A DNA stretch of 64,000 nt. Source: an uncultured Pelagibacteraceae bacterium. GTDB lineage: Bacteria; Pseudomonadota; Alphaproteobacteria; Pelagibacterales; Pelagibacteraceae. Every line of letters starts with the position of its first letter. The first letter of the stretch is position 1. The notes beneath the pieces were generated by a model. The model was not told where the DNA came from. It ran no database searches and was given only the letters and a program-made list of their open reading frames with translations. This document shows positions 38,913 through 48,450 of this stretch, in pieces. The stretch is taken from the NCBI GenBank assembly GCA_902610115.1, contig CACLUK010000001.1, positions 62,001 to 126,000 on the forward strand, written 5' to 3'. The position numbers and the translations under genes are program-made.

Positions 38913-39458
38913 ATGATACAAACAGAAACAACACCAAACCCTAATTCACTTAAATTTTTATCAGAAAAGGTAATATCATCTACTGGAACTGAGGAATTTC
39001 AAAAAAGTAATTCAAAAAACCTTAAAATACCTTTTATTAAAGAGCTTTTAGAATTCAAAGGTGTTGAATTGGTTCTATTATCAAAAAATTTTTTATCTGT
39101 AAAAAAAACAGATGAAGTTTCATGGGAGGAGTTAAAACCTATGGTGATTTCTCATATTAATGATTATTTCGAAAAAAATGAAGAGCCAATTTTAAAAGAA
39201 AATAAAAAGTTAGACAATAGTTTTGATGACAACGAAACTGTTAAAAAAATTATAGATGTTTTAGATACTAAAATTAGACCTGCAGTAGCAAGAGATGGGG
39301 GCGATATAAAATTTAAATCTTTTGAAAACGGAATTGTTAAAGTTGAACTTCAAGGTAGCTGTTCTGGATGTCCAAGTTCATTGATGACGCTAAAACAAGG
39401 AGTTCAAAACTTATTAAAGCACTATGTAAAAGAAGTAAATTCTGTTGAAGCCAACTAA
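38913..39458 (+). CDS. NifU family iron-sulfur scaffold
   Basis: 181 residues. An N-terminal Nfu domain (IQTETTPNPNSLKFL, about residues 1-90) is followed by a C-terminal NifU-like domain with the cluster-binding CxxC in LQGSCSGCPSSLMTLKQG. This is the Nfu/NfuA-like carrier that transfers [4Fe-4S] clusters. The two-domain layout matches alphaproteobacterial and mitochondrial NFU1. Confidence 0.94.
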   Translation: MIQTETTPNPNSLKFLSEKVISSTGTEEFQKSNSKNLKIPFIKELLEFKGVELVLLSKNFLSVKKTDEVSWEELKPMVISHINDYFEKNEEPILKENKKLDNSFDDNETVKKIIDVLDTKIRPAVARDGGDIKFKSFENGIVKVELQGSCSGCPSSLMTLKQGVQNLLKHYVKEVNSVEAN

Positions 39459-39461
39459 ATT

Positions 39462-41003
39462 ATGAAAAAAAAATTAAGTTACAGAGATAAATTACTAGAG
39501 TTAGCTTACATATACAATGTAAAAGAAATACAAGAATATACAAAGAGAAGAAAAGACTTAACCACAGGTCAAATAGAATTAATTTTAAAAAAGAATAAAA
39601 TTATAATCCCTAAAGACTACAAAACTTCTTTTTTTAAAGAAAATTTTTCAAAACCAATTTCAAAATTGAAATCAAGTATTATCGAATATAAAGAAGAAAA
39701 AATTAAAGATAAAAATAGATTTTTACGAAGAGTTGAAAATTATAAATATGATACATCAAGAAAAGTAAACCACGGAATAAACAATATTTGGAAAAGTATT
39801 GGAAATGCTGGAATTAATTTTTTAAATGTGCTCCCAAAACTGGGATATACAGTCGCAAAATTTTTCGGGAATCTTTTTACGGATGTTTTCAACTCAATAT
39901 ATAATCAGCAAATAGATCAAAAAAGTGCAAGAAATGTAATTTTAGGTTTTTTCATAGTAGCAGGAGTCACGACTGCCATTTTCGCAGGTATTAATGCTTA
40001 TAAAAATTATGATTCTATAAAAGCTAAATTAGAAACAAAAAAATCTGATGTTAAGGTTGAAAAAGAGATAAAGAAACCAGAAATAAAAGTTAAGAAAGAA
40101 GCAAAGAAACCAGAGCTAAAGGTTAAAAAAGAGTCAAAGAAACCAGAGCTAAAAGTCAAAAAAGAGGCAAAGAAACCAGAGCTTAAAGTAAAAGAGAAAA
40201 ATGTTGCAGAGGTAATCTTACCTGATTTAAATTTAAAAACAGAAACTGTTATTCAACTTTTCAAAGATGTTGATTATGATTTAAGAAAAGTAAGAAATGA
40301 AAAATTAGTTAAACCAATTTATTTCACACAATTTCCTAGAGATCTTAATAATCTACAAAGCGTTCAGTTAAAAAAAGAAACCTTTATTCAAATAGTATTA
40401 CCTCTAATTGTTGCTGAGAATGAAAAAATATTAGACGATAGAGCAAAATTAAAAATTCTTTCTGAAAAAAAATTCACATCAGACTTAGAAAAACAATGGT
40501 TAAGGCAAAAACTTTTAGAATATAAAGTGAAAAAGGGTGATTTACAGGAACTAATGTTCAGAATGGATATAATTCCAGTTTCGATTGCTTTAGCTCAAGC
40601 TGCTAAAGAAAGTGGGTGGGGCACATCAAGATTTGCATTAGAGGGTAATGCTATTTTTGGTCAATGGACTTGGGATGGACAAGGTATTGCTCCACTAAAT
40701 AGAGATGATAATAAAAGTCATAAAATTTTAAAATTTCCAATTCTAAGAGCTTCAGTTAAAGCATATAAAAATAATTTAAATACACATAAAAGTTATGGGA
40801 AATTTAGAACAAAAAGAAAGCAACTTAGAGACAAGAATAAAAATATAACAGGTCTGGCCTTGACAGAAACTTTAAAAAATTATGCTCAAACTGGTTCTGA
40901 ATATACTAGAATACTAAATCAAATAATTACTCAAAACAGGCTCTCTGATTTCGAATTTGTTAAATTAGTAAACTCAGTTAAACAGGTTGAGTTGAATTCC
41001 TAG
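39462..41003 (+). CDS. Bax-like glucosaminidase with membrane anchor and KKPE repeats
   Basis: 513 residues. A basic N-terminal half, one membrane helix (about 165-187), four 11-residue repeats KKPE(I/L)KVKKE(A/S) at about 204-247, then a Bax/glucosaminidase domain with AQAAKESGWGTSRFALEGN and IFGQWTWDGQG, in which the Glu is the likely catalytic acid. It probably cuts glycan strands in the periplasm. The repeats and long N-terminus are not part of the usual E. coli Bax. Its stop interlocks with that of the deacetylase gene (41000-41003). Confidence 0.82.
   Translation: MKKKLSYRDKLLELAYIYNVKEIQEYTKRRKDLTTGQIELILKKNKIIIPKDYKTSFFKENFSKPISKLKSSIIEYKEEKIKDKNRFLRRVENYKYDTSRKVNHGINNIWKSIGNAGINFLNVLPKLGYTVAKFFGNLFTDVFNSIYNQQIDQKSARNVILGFFIVAGVTTAIFAGINAYKNYDSIKAKLETKKSDVKVEKEIKKPEIKVKKEAKKPELKVKKESKKPELKVKKEAKKPELKVKEKNVAEVILPDLNLKTETVIQLFKDVDYDLRKVRNEKLVKPIYFTQFPRDLNNLQSVQLKKETFIQIVLPLIVAENEKILDDRAKLKILSEKKFTSDLEKQWLRQKLLEYKVKKGDLQELMFRMDIIPVSIALAQAAKESGWGTSRFALEGNAIFGQWTWDGQGIAPLNRDDNKSHKILKFPILRASVKAYKNNLNTHKSYGKFRTKRKQLRDKNKNITGLALTETLKNYAQTGSEYTRILNQIITQNRLSDFEFVKLVNSVKQVELNS
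40071..40202 (+). repeat. Four tandem 33-base repeats in the Bax-like gene
   Basis: The string AAGAAACCAGA begins at 40071, 40104, 40137 and 40170, an exact 33-base period. Each unit codes for KKPE(I/L)KVKKE(A/S), and the final copy diverges. The charged, Pro-containing linker probably spans the wall or periplasm. Confidence 0.9.
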
Positions 41004-42058
41004 TTTTTATCGCTTATAACAAATTGTATTCCCAGCCATCTCCAAAAACCATCTTTTTCTCTAAGTGAACAATTTATTCTACCTCTTTCTCCTACAAATT
41101 TTTCAGATATTTTAATTAACAAATTATTTTTTTCAGAAAATGAAATTTTGGAATCTCTCCATCTGTTACCCTCATTTGAAAAACATGTAATTTGGTCTAA
41201 ATTATTAATACCTTCATAGAAATTAATCTTAACAGTTGGTGGATTCTTAGATTGTAAAAGGTATTTTTCATCTGGGATAACTTTTTTATATTTAAAAGGA
41301 AGCGTTTTCATTAATGTATTAAATCTTTTGAGTTCTCCATATTTTTCATTAATTGGAAATCTTGGCAACTCCCATAAGTCCTTTGTTTCATCTATAACAC
41401 CAGAATGTTGACCAAAAGCATATTTAAATCCCAAATCTTTAATTATTCTTTTAAATTCAAGACTATATTCACCGAAAGGGTAAGAAAAAAAATCAGAGTT
41501 TTTACCTAATTTTTTTTTAAATATTTCTATTGATTTCAAAATATCATTTTTAATTGTTTCTGTGTCTTCATCAACAAGATATTCATGTGAATGACTATGA
41601 TTTCCTATTTCAACATTTTCATTTTTGTAAAGCTCAATTATTTGATCCCAATTCATATAATTATAAGATCCAACCTCTCTTGTATTTACAAATAATATAA
41701 AAGGAATTTTTTTTTGCTTTAAGATTGGCCAGGCGTTATTGTAAAAAGATAATAAACCATCGTCTACTGTAAGTAATATTTTTCTTTTATGTTTAAGATC
41801 AGAAAGACTTTTCTTAAAATTTTTAGGGTGGATAAACTCTATTTCAGAGTTCTCTATTATTTTAATTTGCTTTTTAAAAATATCTAGTTGTATATTTGTG
41901 GAGGGGTATTTATTTTCATTAAACCGATGATACATAATTGAAATAATCCCAAAATCATCAAAATTGTAATTGCCGGATGCTAATAACTTTGATTGATTAA
42001 ATTCAAAGGTTATAATAACAGCGAAAATGATCAAAGATTTTTTAATAATAAACTGCAT
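41000..42058 (-). CDS. Polysaccharide deacetylase family protein
   Basis: 352 residues. A signal peptide (IIKKSLIIFAVIITFEF) precedes a NodB-like domain: the metal and base Asp are in LLTVDDGLLSFY, the His pair in EIGNHSHSHEYL, and the third motif in SYPFGEYS. A C-terminal region of about 100 residues is outside the catalytic fold and I do not recognise it. It probably removes acetyl groups from a wall or surface sugar; the substrate is unknown. Its start overlaps tsaB by 32 bases on the other strand. Confidence 0.87.
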   Translation of the reverse strand: MQFIIKKSLIIFAVIITFEFNQSKLLASGNYNFDDFGIISIMYHRFNENKYPSTNIQLDIFKKQIKIIENSEIEFIHPKNFKKSLSDLKHKRKILLTVDDGLLSFYNNAWPILKQKKIPFILFVNTREVGSYNYMNWDQIIELYKNENVEIGNHSHSHEYLVDEDTETIKNDILKSIEIFKKKLGKNSDFFSYPFGEYSLEFKRIIKDLGFKYAFGQHSGVIDETKDLWELPRFPINEKYGELKRFNTLMKTLPFKYKKVIPDEKYLLQSKNPPTVKINFYEGINNLDQITCFSNEGNRWRDSKISFSEKNNLLIKISEKFVGERGRINCSLREKDGFWRWLGIQFVISDKN

Positions 42059-42407
42059 CGGTAAAGATGATAAATTAGGTTTAAGAATAAATAAAGATTT
42101 TTTTACTAAAAATATAGAGAATAAAACTAATAGTGAAAAATTAGTTTATGAAATATTTAAATTTTTAGAAAACCATAAGGTCATACTAAATAAAAGTTTT
42201 AGTGTTTTAGTTAATCAAGGTCCAGGTAGCTTTTCTGGTTTAAGAATATCAATAGCTATTGCAAAAGGATTGCATATCTCCAAAAAAGTTAGGCTTTTTG
42301 GATTTAAATGCTCTAATTTATCTTCATTTAGTCAAGAAAATATTGAAAAATTATTAAAGAAAAATTTAATAGAAAAAAAATTGATAATGCCCATATATTT
42401 AAGTTAA
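42027..42407 (+). CDS. tsaB: Shortened TsaB (tRNA t6A synthesis)
   Basis: 126 residues. The N-terminal ASKHA half is present: LIINCIGKDDKLGLRI aligned with the 'LaIDTS' start, and VNQGPGSFSGLRISIAIAKGLH as the TsaB signature. The protein then ends in LIMPIYLS, similar to the usual 'P.YLR' end of a full TsaB of about 200 or more residues, so the middle of the C-terminal half is missing. TsaB helps TsaD make t6A in tRNA. Next gene is normally rimI, but fur follows here. Its divergent start overlaps the deacetylase gene. Confidence 0.82.
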   Translation: MIKDFLIINCIGKDDKLGLRINKDFFTKNIENKTNSEKLVYEIFKFLENHKVILNKSFSVLVNQGPGSFSGLRISIAIAKGLHISKKVRLFGFKCSNLSSFSQENIEKLLKKNLIEKKLIMPIYLS

Positions 42408-42415
42408 ATTGACCT

Positions 42416-42835
42416 ATGAGTATTATTGAGGAAAAATGTAAACAAAAAGGTGTAAGGCTTACTGATCAAAGAAAGGTTATTGCTAGAATATTATCTGAGT
42501 CAAAAGAAGTTTATGGCTCAAAAGATCACCCGGATGTAGATGAGCTACACAAAAGAGTTACAGCTATTGATGATAAAATAAGTATTGCTACAGTTTATAG
42601 AACCGTAAAACTTTTTGAGGAAGCTGGAATATTAGTCAAACATGATTTTAAAGCTGGCAAAGCTCGCTATGAGATTAATGATGATCACAATCATCTAATA
42701 GACATCAATAGCGGAGAAATTGTAGAATTTGTAGATAAAGACATAGAAGAATTGCAAAAAAAAATTGCCAAAAAGTTAGGATATAATCTTGTAGATCATA
42801 AACTAGAGCTTTATGGTTCCAAAATAAAAAAATAA
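42416..42835 (+). CDS. fur: Fur family regulator (Fur/Mur)
   Basis: 139 residues. The winged helix (GVRLTDQRKVIARIL, SIATVYRTVKLFEEAG) is followed by the metal-binding dimer domain with DDHNHLIDINSGEIVEF. This pattern is that of alphaproteobacterial Fur/Mur, usually a manganese- or iron-responsive repressor. The metal cannot be told from sequence. It is one of two Fur family genes in the window; the other is Irr-like. Followed after one base by miaB. Confidence 0.93.
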   Translation: MSIIEEKCKQKGVRLTDQRKVIARILSESKEVYGSKDHPDVDELHKRVTAIDDKISIATVYRTVKLFEEAGILVKHDFKAGKARYEINDDHNHLIDINSGEIVEFVDKDIEELQKKIAKKLGYNLVDHKLELYGSKIKK

Positions 42836-42836
42836 A

Positions 42837-44168
42837 TTGAGAAAAAAAATCTTCATAAAAACTTTTGGTTGCCAAATGAATGAATACGACAGTAAACGTA
42901 TTTATGATGTTGTAAAAAAAATTGGTTATATAAAAACAGAGAAACCAGATGAGGCTAATTGTTATATTATAAATACCTGTCATATTAGAGAGAAAGCTAC
43001 TGATAAAGTTTATCATGACGTTGGTAGAGTAAAAAAAAATTTTAGAAATAAAAAAAAACCAATAGTAATTATCACAGGTTGCGTAGCTCAGGCTGAAGGT
43101 GAAATTTTATTAAAAAGAGAAAAATATATTGATGCAGTTGTAGGTCCACAATCTTACCATCGATTATCTGAAATTTTAAAAAAAATTGAGTCTAATTCAA
43201 CAAGTATTGATTCTACGGAATTCGAAGTAATTGAAAAATTTGATAATTTAAATCTAATAAAAAACTCTGATTCAAATATTTCTTCATTTCTAACTATACA
43301 AGAGGGATGTGATAAATTTTGTAAGTTTTGTGTTGTTCCGTATACAAGGGGTGCAGAATTTTCACGTTCAATCAAAGAGATTTTAAATGAGTGTCAAGAT
43401 TTAGTTAATAATGGAGCGAAAGAAATTACTTTGCTTGGTCAAAATGTTAATGCATTTAATTATGGAGGAAATAAACTTTCAACCTTAATATCAGAGATTA
43501 ACAAGCTCGATAGAATTAGAAGAATAAGATATACCACTTCCCATCCCTTAGATTTTTCTGATGATTTAATCGAAGCCCATAAAACTGTAGAAAAATTGAT
43601 GCCATTAATACATTTGCCTATCCAAAGTGGTTCAAATAAAATATTAAAAAGCATGAATAGAAAACATTCTGTTGAGGACTATATTAATTTAGTTAACAAG
43701 TTAAAAAGATTGAATCCAGCAATTAGGTTTTCTAGTGATTTTATTATTGGCTACCCAGGCGAAACAGATAAAGACTTCAATGATACTTTAAAACTTTTAA
43801 AAGAAGTTGAATTCATCAATTCGTATTCTTTTATATTTAGTCCCAGACCTGGAACTCCGGCATCAAAAATGAAAAAAATTGATGAAAACTTGACTAAAGA
43901 AAGACTAAAAATATTCCAAAAATCAGCTGGAGAATTAAAGATGAAATATAGAAAAGAATTATTTAATAAAAAGTCATCAGTATTGTTCGAAAATAAAATT
44001 AAAGGAAAAGAAAATGAGTTTTTCGGTCGAGATGAGTACTTAAATTCCGTGATAGTTAAAAGTCACAATGATCTAGTTGGAAAAATTGAAGTAGTTGATA
44101 TTTTAGACGGAAGTCAAAACACCTTATATGGAAAAATAGAAAAAAAATTTAATAATTTTGCCGCATAA
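42837..44168 (+). CDS. miaB: tRNA-2-methylthio-N6-dimethylallyladenosine synthase
   Basis: 443 residues, TTG start directly before RKKIFIKTFGCQMNEYDS. Three N-terminal cysteines hold the first cluster, the radical SAM site is CDKFCKFC, and a C-terminal TRAM domain is present. It adds a methylthio group to isopentenylated A37 of tRNAs. Its stop overlaps the PhoH-like start. Confidence 0.97.
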   Translation: MRKKIFIKTFGCQMNEYDSKRIYDVVKKIGYIKTEKPDEANCYIINTCHIREKATDKVYHDVGRVKKNFRNKKKPIVIITGCVAQAEGEILLKREKYIDAVVGPQSYHRLSEILKKIESNSTSIDSTEFEVIEKFDNLNLIKNSDSNISSFLTIQEGCDKFCKFCVVPYTRGAEFSRSIKEILNECQDLVNNGAKEITLLGQNVNAFNYGGNKLSTLISEINKLDRIRRIRYTTSHPLDFSDDLIEAHKTVEKLMPLIHLPIQSGSNKILKSMNRKHSVEDYINLVNKLKRLNPAIRFSSDFIIGYPGETDKDFNDTLKLLKEVEFINSYSFIFSPRPGTPASKMKKIDENLTKERLKIFQKSAGELKMKYRKELFNKKSSVLFENKIKGKENEFFGRDEYLNSVIVKSHNDLVGKIEVVDILDGSQNTLYGKIEKKFNNFAA

Positions 44169-45172
44169 TGTCAGAAATAACTAAAATTAATCAAAATTTG
44201 ATTGTGAAAAAAATTGATGAAGAAACAGTTAATATACAAATAGTTGAAAATGAAATGTTAATGTCTATAGCAGGTCAATTCGATCAGAATTTGAAAGAAC
44301 TTGCTAAACTAACAAAAACGAACATTTTTTTTAGAGGAAACTCTATAACTTGTAAGGGAAAAAATAAAAATACTGCTATATTTTGTGATGCAATAAAGTT
44401 TTTAGTAAATAAATTTTTTTTAACCAATATAATTGAAAAAGAAGATATACTCCTCTCTGTAAAAAAAAATATGGAATTAGAAGAGTCAAATGTAGAATCA
44501 TTTAAACAACTGATTAAAACTCCGAGAAAATCTGTTATAGCGCGTTCCGAAAAACAGTCAGACTATATCAAAGCATTAAAAGAAAATGATATTGTTATGT
44601 CTTTAGGTCCCGCAGGGACGGGAAAAAGTTTTTTAGCAGTATCTGTTGGCGTTACAATGTTGATGGAGAAAAAAATTGAAAGAGTAATACTATCCAGACC
44701 AGCGGTTGAAGCTGGAGAAAAGTTAGGATTTTTGCCTGGTGATATGAAAGAGAAGGTAGATCCATATTTAAGACCATTATACGACGCACTTTATGAATTG
44801 TTTGGTTCAGATAAAATAGACAAAAAAATAGAAACCGGAGAAATCGAAATAGCTCCATTAGCTTTTATGCGAGGAAGGACTTTAAAAAATTGCTTTGCTA
44901 TTTTAGACGAGGCGCAAAATGCGACTGAAACACAAATTAAAATGTTTTTAACAAGAATAGGCGAAAATTCAAAGCTTGTTGTTAATGGAGATCCATCACA
45001 AATTGACTTAATTAACAAATCGCAATCAGGTTTAATAAAATCAAAAAATATTTTGAAACATTTAAAAGAAATAAAAATCGTTGAGTTTGATCATAAAGAT
45101 GTTGTTAGACATCCGTTAGTTTCAAAAATTATTAGGGCTTATCAAACAAAAAGCACTGATGATAAAAATTAA
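44168..45172 (+). CDS. PhoH-like ATPase (YbeZ)
   Basis: 334 residues. Walker A GPAGTGKS near residue 140 and Walker B FAILDEAQNATETQIKMFLTR, the PhoH signature, with an N-terminal domain as in YbeZ. It works with YbeY in rRNA processing. The miaB-ybeZ-ybeY-lnt order is conserved. Overlaps ybeY by 14 bases. Confidence 0.95.
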   Translation: MSEITKINQNLIVKKIDEETVNIQIVENEMLMSIAGQFDQNLKELAKLTKTNIFFRGNSITCKGKNKNTAIFCDAIKFLVNKFFLTNIIEKEDILLSVKKNMELEESNVESFKQLIKTPRKSVIARSEKQSDYIKALKENDIVMSLGPAGTGKSFLAVSVGVTMLMEKKIERVILSRPAVEAGEKLGFLPGDMKEKVDPYLRPLYDALYELFGSDKIDKKIETGEIEIAPLAFMRGRTLKNCFAILDEAQNATETQIKMFLTRIGENSKLVVNGDPSQIDLINKSQSGLIKSKNILKHLKEIKIVEFDHKDVVRHPLVSKIIRAYQTKSTDDKN

Positions 45173-45623
45173 TGTAATTTTAAATAACAAAGAATGGTAT
45201 CGTTATATAAAAAATCCAACAAATTTTATCGATAAAAAAATTAAAAATTTAAATAAAAAATTTACTAAATACAAAAAAAACATAATTTTTTGTACTTTGC
45301 TTCTATCGGGAAATTATGAGATAAAAAAATTAAATAAGAAATTTAGAAAAAAAAATAAAACAACCGACGTTTTGTCTTTTCCATTTTATAATTTAAAGGA
45401 GTTAAAAACTAAACTTAAAAAGAATAAGGAAATTTATCTAGGGGATATTATAATAAATTTAAATAAAATTAAAAACAAGAAGGATAAGAAAGATTTTGAA
45501 TTACAACTTAATAAACTCTGGGTTCATGGCATAGTTCATTTATTTGGATATGATCATAAAAAGGATAAAGATTTTTATTATATGTCCAAAATTGAAAAAA
45601 AATTTCTTTCTTATCTAAATTAA
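45159..45623 (+). CDS. ybeY: Endoribonuclease YbeY
   Basis: 154 residues. The zinc motif HGIVHLFGYDHKKDKDFYYM matches 'HG.LHL.GYDH', and NKTTDVLSFPF is present. It matures 16S rRNA ends. Very Lys-rich. The gene overlaps ybeZ and shares one base with lnt. CorC, often between ybeY and lnt, is absent. Confidence 0.95.
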   Translation: MIKINVILNNKEWYRYIKNPTNFIDKKIKNLNKKFTKYKKNIIFCTLLLSGNYEIKKLNKKFRKKNKTTDVLSFPFYNLKELKTKLKKNKEIYLGDIIINLNKIKNKKDKKDFELQLNKLWVHGIVHLFGYDHKKDKDFYYMSKIEKKFLSYLN

Positions 45624-47206
45624 TGTTTACAGAACTTCTCAACAAAAGAATTTTTACCCTTTATATTTTTCCATTTATTTTTGGCATATTCTCTGTTTTT
45701 TCTTTTCAACCATTTAATTTTACATTTATAAATTTTTTAATTTTACCTATAATTTTCTATTTAATAATTTTCATTAAAAAAAAATCAAAGAGCAAGTTTA
45801 GAAAAAAACCTTATAAAAAAAATTTTTTTATATTTGGAACCGTTTTCGGTTTTGGATTTTATTTAGGAGGATTGCATTGGATAATAAATTCACTAACATT
45901 CGATGATAATTTTAAAATTTTAATTCCCTTTGGTTTATTTTTCATACCATTATTTTTAAGTTTATTTTTTTCTATATTGATTGTTCTTATAGGGCCAATA
46001 TTAAAAGCAAATTTATCATCTATGCTTCTTTTTTCGGCAGGTTTAGCTTTTTCTGATTATTTGCGAGCAAAAATATTGACAGGTTTTCCGTGGAATCTAT
46101 GGGCTTACAGTTTCTCCTGGAATTTAGAAATTCTTCAAATTTTAAACAAACTAGGCTTGTTTGCATTTAATTTAATAATAATAACAATTTTTTTATTACC
46201 GTCAGTTTTATTTTTAAGTATGCACACAAGTAAAAAACTTTTTATTTTAAGTTTATTACCTCTATTTCTTTCTTCACTATATATTTACGGAGATATTTCT
46301 TTAAATAAAAATCAAATTTTTTTGAATTCTTTTAATAATAATAAACAATTAAAAATTAATAGGGCAAATATTAAAATAGTTTCTCCAAATTTTAAACTTA
46401 AGTACGGTCTTTCCGACGAAGAAATTAAAATAAGACTAAAAAAATTAATTAGGTATAGCGAACCTGAAGAAAATAAAACCACTATTTTTATTTGGCCAGA
46501 GGGTGTGTTTAGCGGTCACAGTTATAAAGAAATAATCTTTTTAAAAAAAAATTTCTCTCAGAACTTTAGCAATAAACACTATATTGTATTTGGAATAAAT
46601 AGATTTAATAACCAAAGCAAAGGATTAAATAATAGTCTTATAATTGTAAATAATAATTTAGAAATTATACAAGAATATAAAAAACAAAAACTTGTACCAT
46701 TTGGTGAATTTTTACCTTTTGAAAGAATATTAAAAAAAATTGGTTTAAAAAAAATTACAGAGGGATATGGATCTTTTTTACGAGGTAATAAACAAGAAAA
46801 CTTAGAAATACAAAATTTAAATATTTTACCTTTAATTTGTTATGAAATCATATTCACAGATTTTATACAACAATCTAAAAAAGATACTAATTTAATTATA
46901 AATATTTCAGAAGATGGATGGTTTGGAAAATCTATAGGTCCCCATCAACACTTTTCAAAAGCAGTTTTTAGAGCAATTGAACAAAATTCGTTTTTAATAA
47001 GATCTGCAAACAAAGGTATTAGCGCTTTTATAGATAATAAGGGAAAAGTAATAAAAAAATTGCACGCTAATGAGTCAGGGAACGTTGAGTTACAAGTTCC
47101 GTTAATTAAAGGTCAAAATAAAAATAAAAATGATTTGATATTTTTCATTCTTTTAATTACATATATTTCCATCTTTACATTAAACAATATAAAAAATGAC
47201 AAATAA
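45623..47206 (+). CDS. lnt: Apolipoprotein N-acyltransferase
   Basis: 527 residues: membrane helices in the first 220 residues and at the end, with a periplasmic nitrilase domain between. The Glu-Lys-Cys triad is visible as WPEGVF, the Lys region [15 protein letters not shown], and LICYEIIF. It puts the third acyl chain on lipoproteins, consistent with several lipobox proteins in the window. Overlaps metK by eleven bases. Confidence 0.96.
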   Translation: MFTELLNKRIFTLYIFPFIFGIFSVFSFQPFNFTFINFLILPIIFYLIIFIKKKSKSKFRKKPYKKNFFIFGTVFGFGFYLGGLHWIINSLTFDDNFKILIPFGLFFIPLFLSLFFSILIVLIGPILKANLSSMLLFSAGLAFSDYLRAKILTGFPWNLWAYSFSWNLEILQILNKLGLFAFNLIIITIFLLPSVLFLSMHTSKKLFILSLLPLFLSSLYIYGDISLNKNQIFLNSFNNNKQLKINRANIKIVSPNFKLKYGLSDEEIKIRLKKLIRYSEPEENKTTIFIWPEGVFSGHSYKEIIFLKKNFSQNFSNKHYIVFGINRFNNQSKGLNNSLIIVNNNLEIIQEYKKQKLVPFGEFLPFERILKKIGLKKITEGYGSFLRGNKQENLEIQNLNILPLICYEIIFTDFIQQSKKDTNLIINISEDGWFGKSIGPHQHFSKAVFRAIEQNSFLIRSANKGISAFIDNKGKVIKKLHANESGNVELQVPLIKGQNKNKNDLIFFILLITYISIFTLNNIKNDK

Positions 47207-48359
47207 AAATTTTTTATTTACAAGCGAGTCAGTTTCGGAAGGTCACCCTGATAAAGTTTGCGACAGAATATCCGATATGATTGTAGATTTATATTTAAGC
47301 AAAGACCCAGTTTCAAGAGTTGCTTGTGAAACTCTAACAACGACAAATAAAGTTGTTCTTGCTGGAGAAACACGTGGACCTAAAATTCATAAAGATGAAT
47401 TAATAAGCAATGTAAAAAATTGTATAAAAGATATCGGGTATGATCAAGAAGGTTTTAGTTGGAAAACAGCAAATATTGAAACTTTCTTACATGAACAATC
47501 CTCTGATATCGCTATGGGAGTAGATTCAAAAGATAACAAAGATGAGGGAGCAGGAGATCAAGGAATTATGTTTGGCTATGCTTGCAAAGAAACCGAAGAT
47601 TTAATGCCGGCACCTATTCATTTCTCTCATAAAATTTTAAGATTAATGGCAGAAGATAGAAAAAAAGGGATTTTAAAAGGTATCGAACCAGACTCAAAGA
47701 GTCAGGTTACTATGCAATATGAAAATAATAAACCTGTAAAAGTTACTTCTGTAGTAATTTCATCACAGCATTCAAAAGATTTGAGTCAAGAAAAAGTAAG
47801 AGAATTGGTTATTCCTTATATAAGTAAATCTATACCTAGCAAGTATTTACAAGATTTAGATAAACAAGAAATTTACATAAATCCTACTGGTCAATTTATT
47901 ATCGGAGGACCAGATGGGGATACAGGCTTAACAGGAAGAAAAATAATTGTTGATACATATGGAGGAGCTGCACCGCACGGAGGAGGTGCTTTTTCCGGAA
48001 AAGACCCAACAAAAGTTGACAGATCAGCTGCATACGCATCAAGATATTTAGCAAAAAATATTGTTGCAGCAGGTGTATCAGAAAAATGTCTCATTCAACT
48101 TGCTTATGCAATCGGAGTTTCTAAGCCGCTATCTATATTTATAAAACTTGATGAAGGAGATGAGAGTAAAATTGAAAAAATTTTAAAAATTATTAATCAA
48201 AACTTTGATTTATCTCCTAGAGGAATTAGAGAAATGTTAAAATTAAATAGTCCTATATATGAAGTAACTTCGTCTTATGGACATTTTGGAAGAAAACCGA
48301 CAAATAATGGTCAATTTACGTGGGAAAAAACGGACAAAGTGAATTTATTTAATCAGTAA
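47196..48359 (+). CDS. metK: S-adenosylmethionine synthetase
   Basis: 387 residues. [14 protein letters not shown] at the start, [13 protein letters not shown] (ATP site), and [19 protein letters not shown] (phosphate loop) are diagnostic. It makes SAM from methionine and ATP. It begins inside lnt, so no SAM riboswitch can lie directly before it. It is followed by a terminator-like hairpin and then nusA. Confidence 0.98.
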   Translation: MTNKNFLFTSESVSEGHPDKVCDRISDMIVDLYLSKDPVSRVACETLTTTNKVVLAGETRGPKIHKDELISNVKNCIKDIGYDQEGFSWKTANIETFLHEQSSDIAMGVDSKDNKDEGAGDQGIMFGYACKETEDLMPAPIHFSHKILRLMAEDRKKGILKGIEPDSKSQVTMQYENNKPVKVTSVVISSQHSKDLSQEKVRELVIPYISKSIPSKYLQDLDKQEIYINPTGQFIIGGPDGDTGLTGRKIIVDTYGGAAPHGGGAFSGKDPTKVDRSAAYASRYLAKNIVAAGVSEKCLIQLAYAIGVSKPLSIFIKLDEGDESKIEKILKIINQNFDLSPRGIREMLKLNSPIYEVTSSYGHFGRKPTNNGQFTWEKTDKVNLFNQ

Positions 48360-48411
48360 TCTTGAAAAAACCATAAATTTCTTTTAGAACTTAATAAATA
48401 TTGAAAAATTC

Positions 48412-48438
48412 AAAATGGGCACAAGCCCATTTTTTTTT
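48412..48438 (+). terminator. Intrinsic terminator between metK and nusA
   Basis: AAAATGGGC (48412-48420), loop ACAA, GCCCATTTT (48425-48433), then further T to 48438. A 9-base-pair stem plus T tract is a strong intrinsic terminator. It ends just before the nusA ribosome site, so it may end metK transcripts or act as an attenuator for nusA. Confidence 0.88.
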
Positions 48439-48443
48439 AGGAG
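48439..48443 (+). promoter_or_regulatory. Ribosome binding site of nusA
   Basis: AGGAG seven bases before the ATG at 48451. It fixes the nusA start after the hairpin and rules out the in-frame ATG at 48415 inside it. Confidence 0.8.
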
Positions 48444-48450
48444 CTATAAA

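Noticed and set aside
40071-40202. Tandem repeats considered as a possible CRISPR
   Set aside because: Units are contiguous, in frame and coding, with no spacers.
48415-48450. An upstream in-frame ATG for nusA
   Set aside because: It lies inside a 9-base-pair terminator stem, the added residues (MGTSPFFFRSYK) are not NusA-like, and the ATG at 48451 has a good ribosome site.
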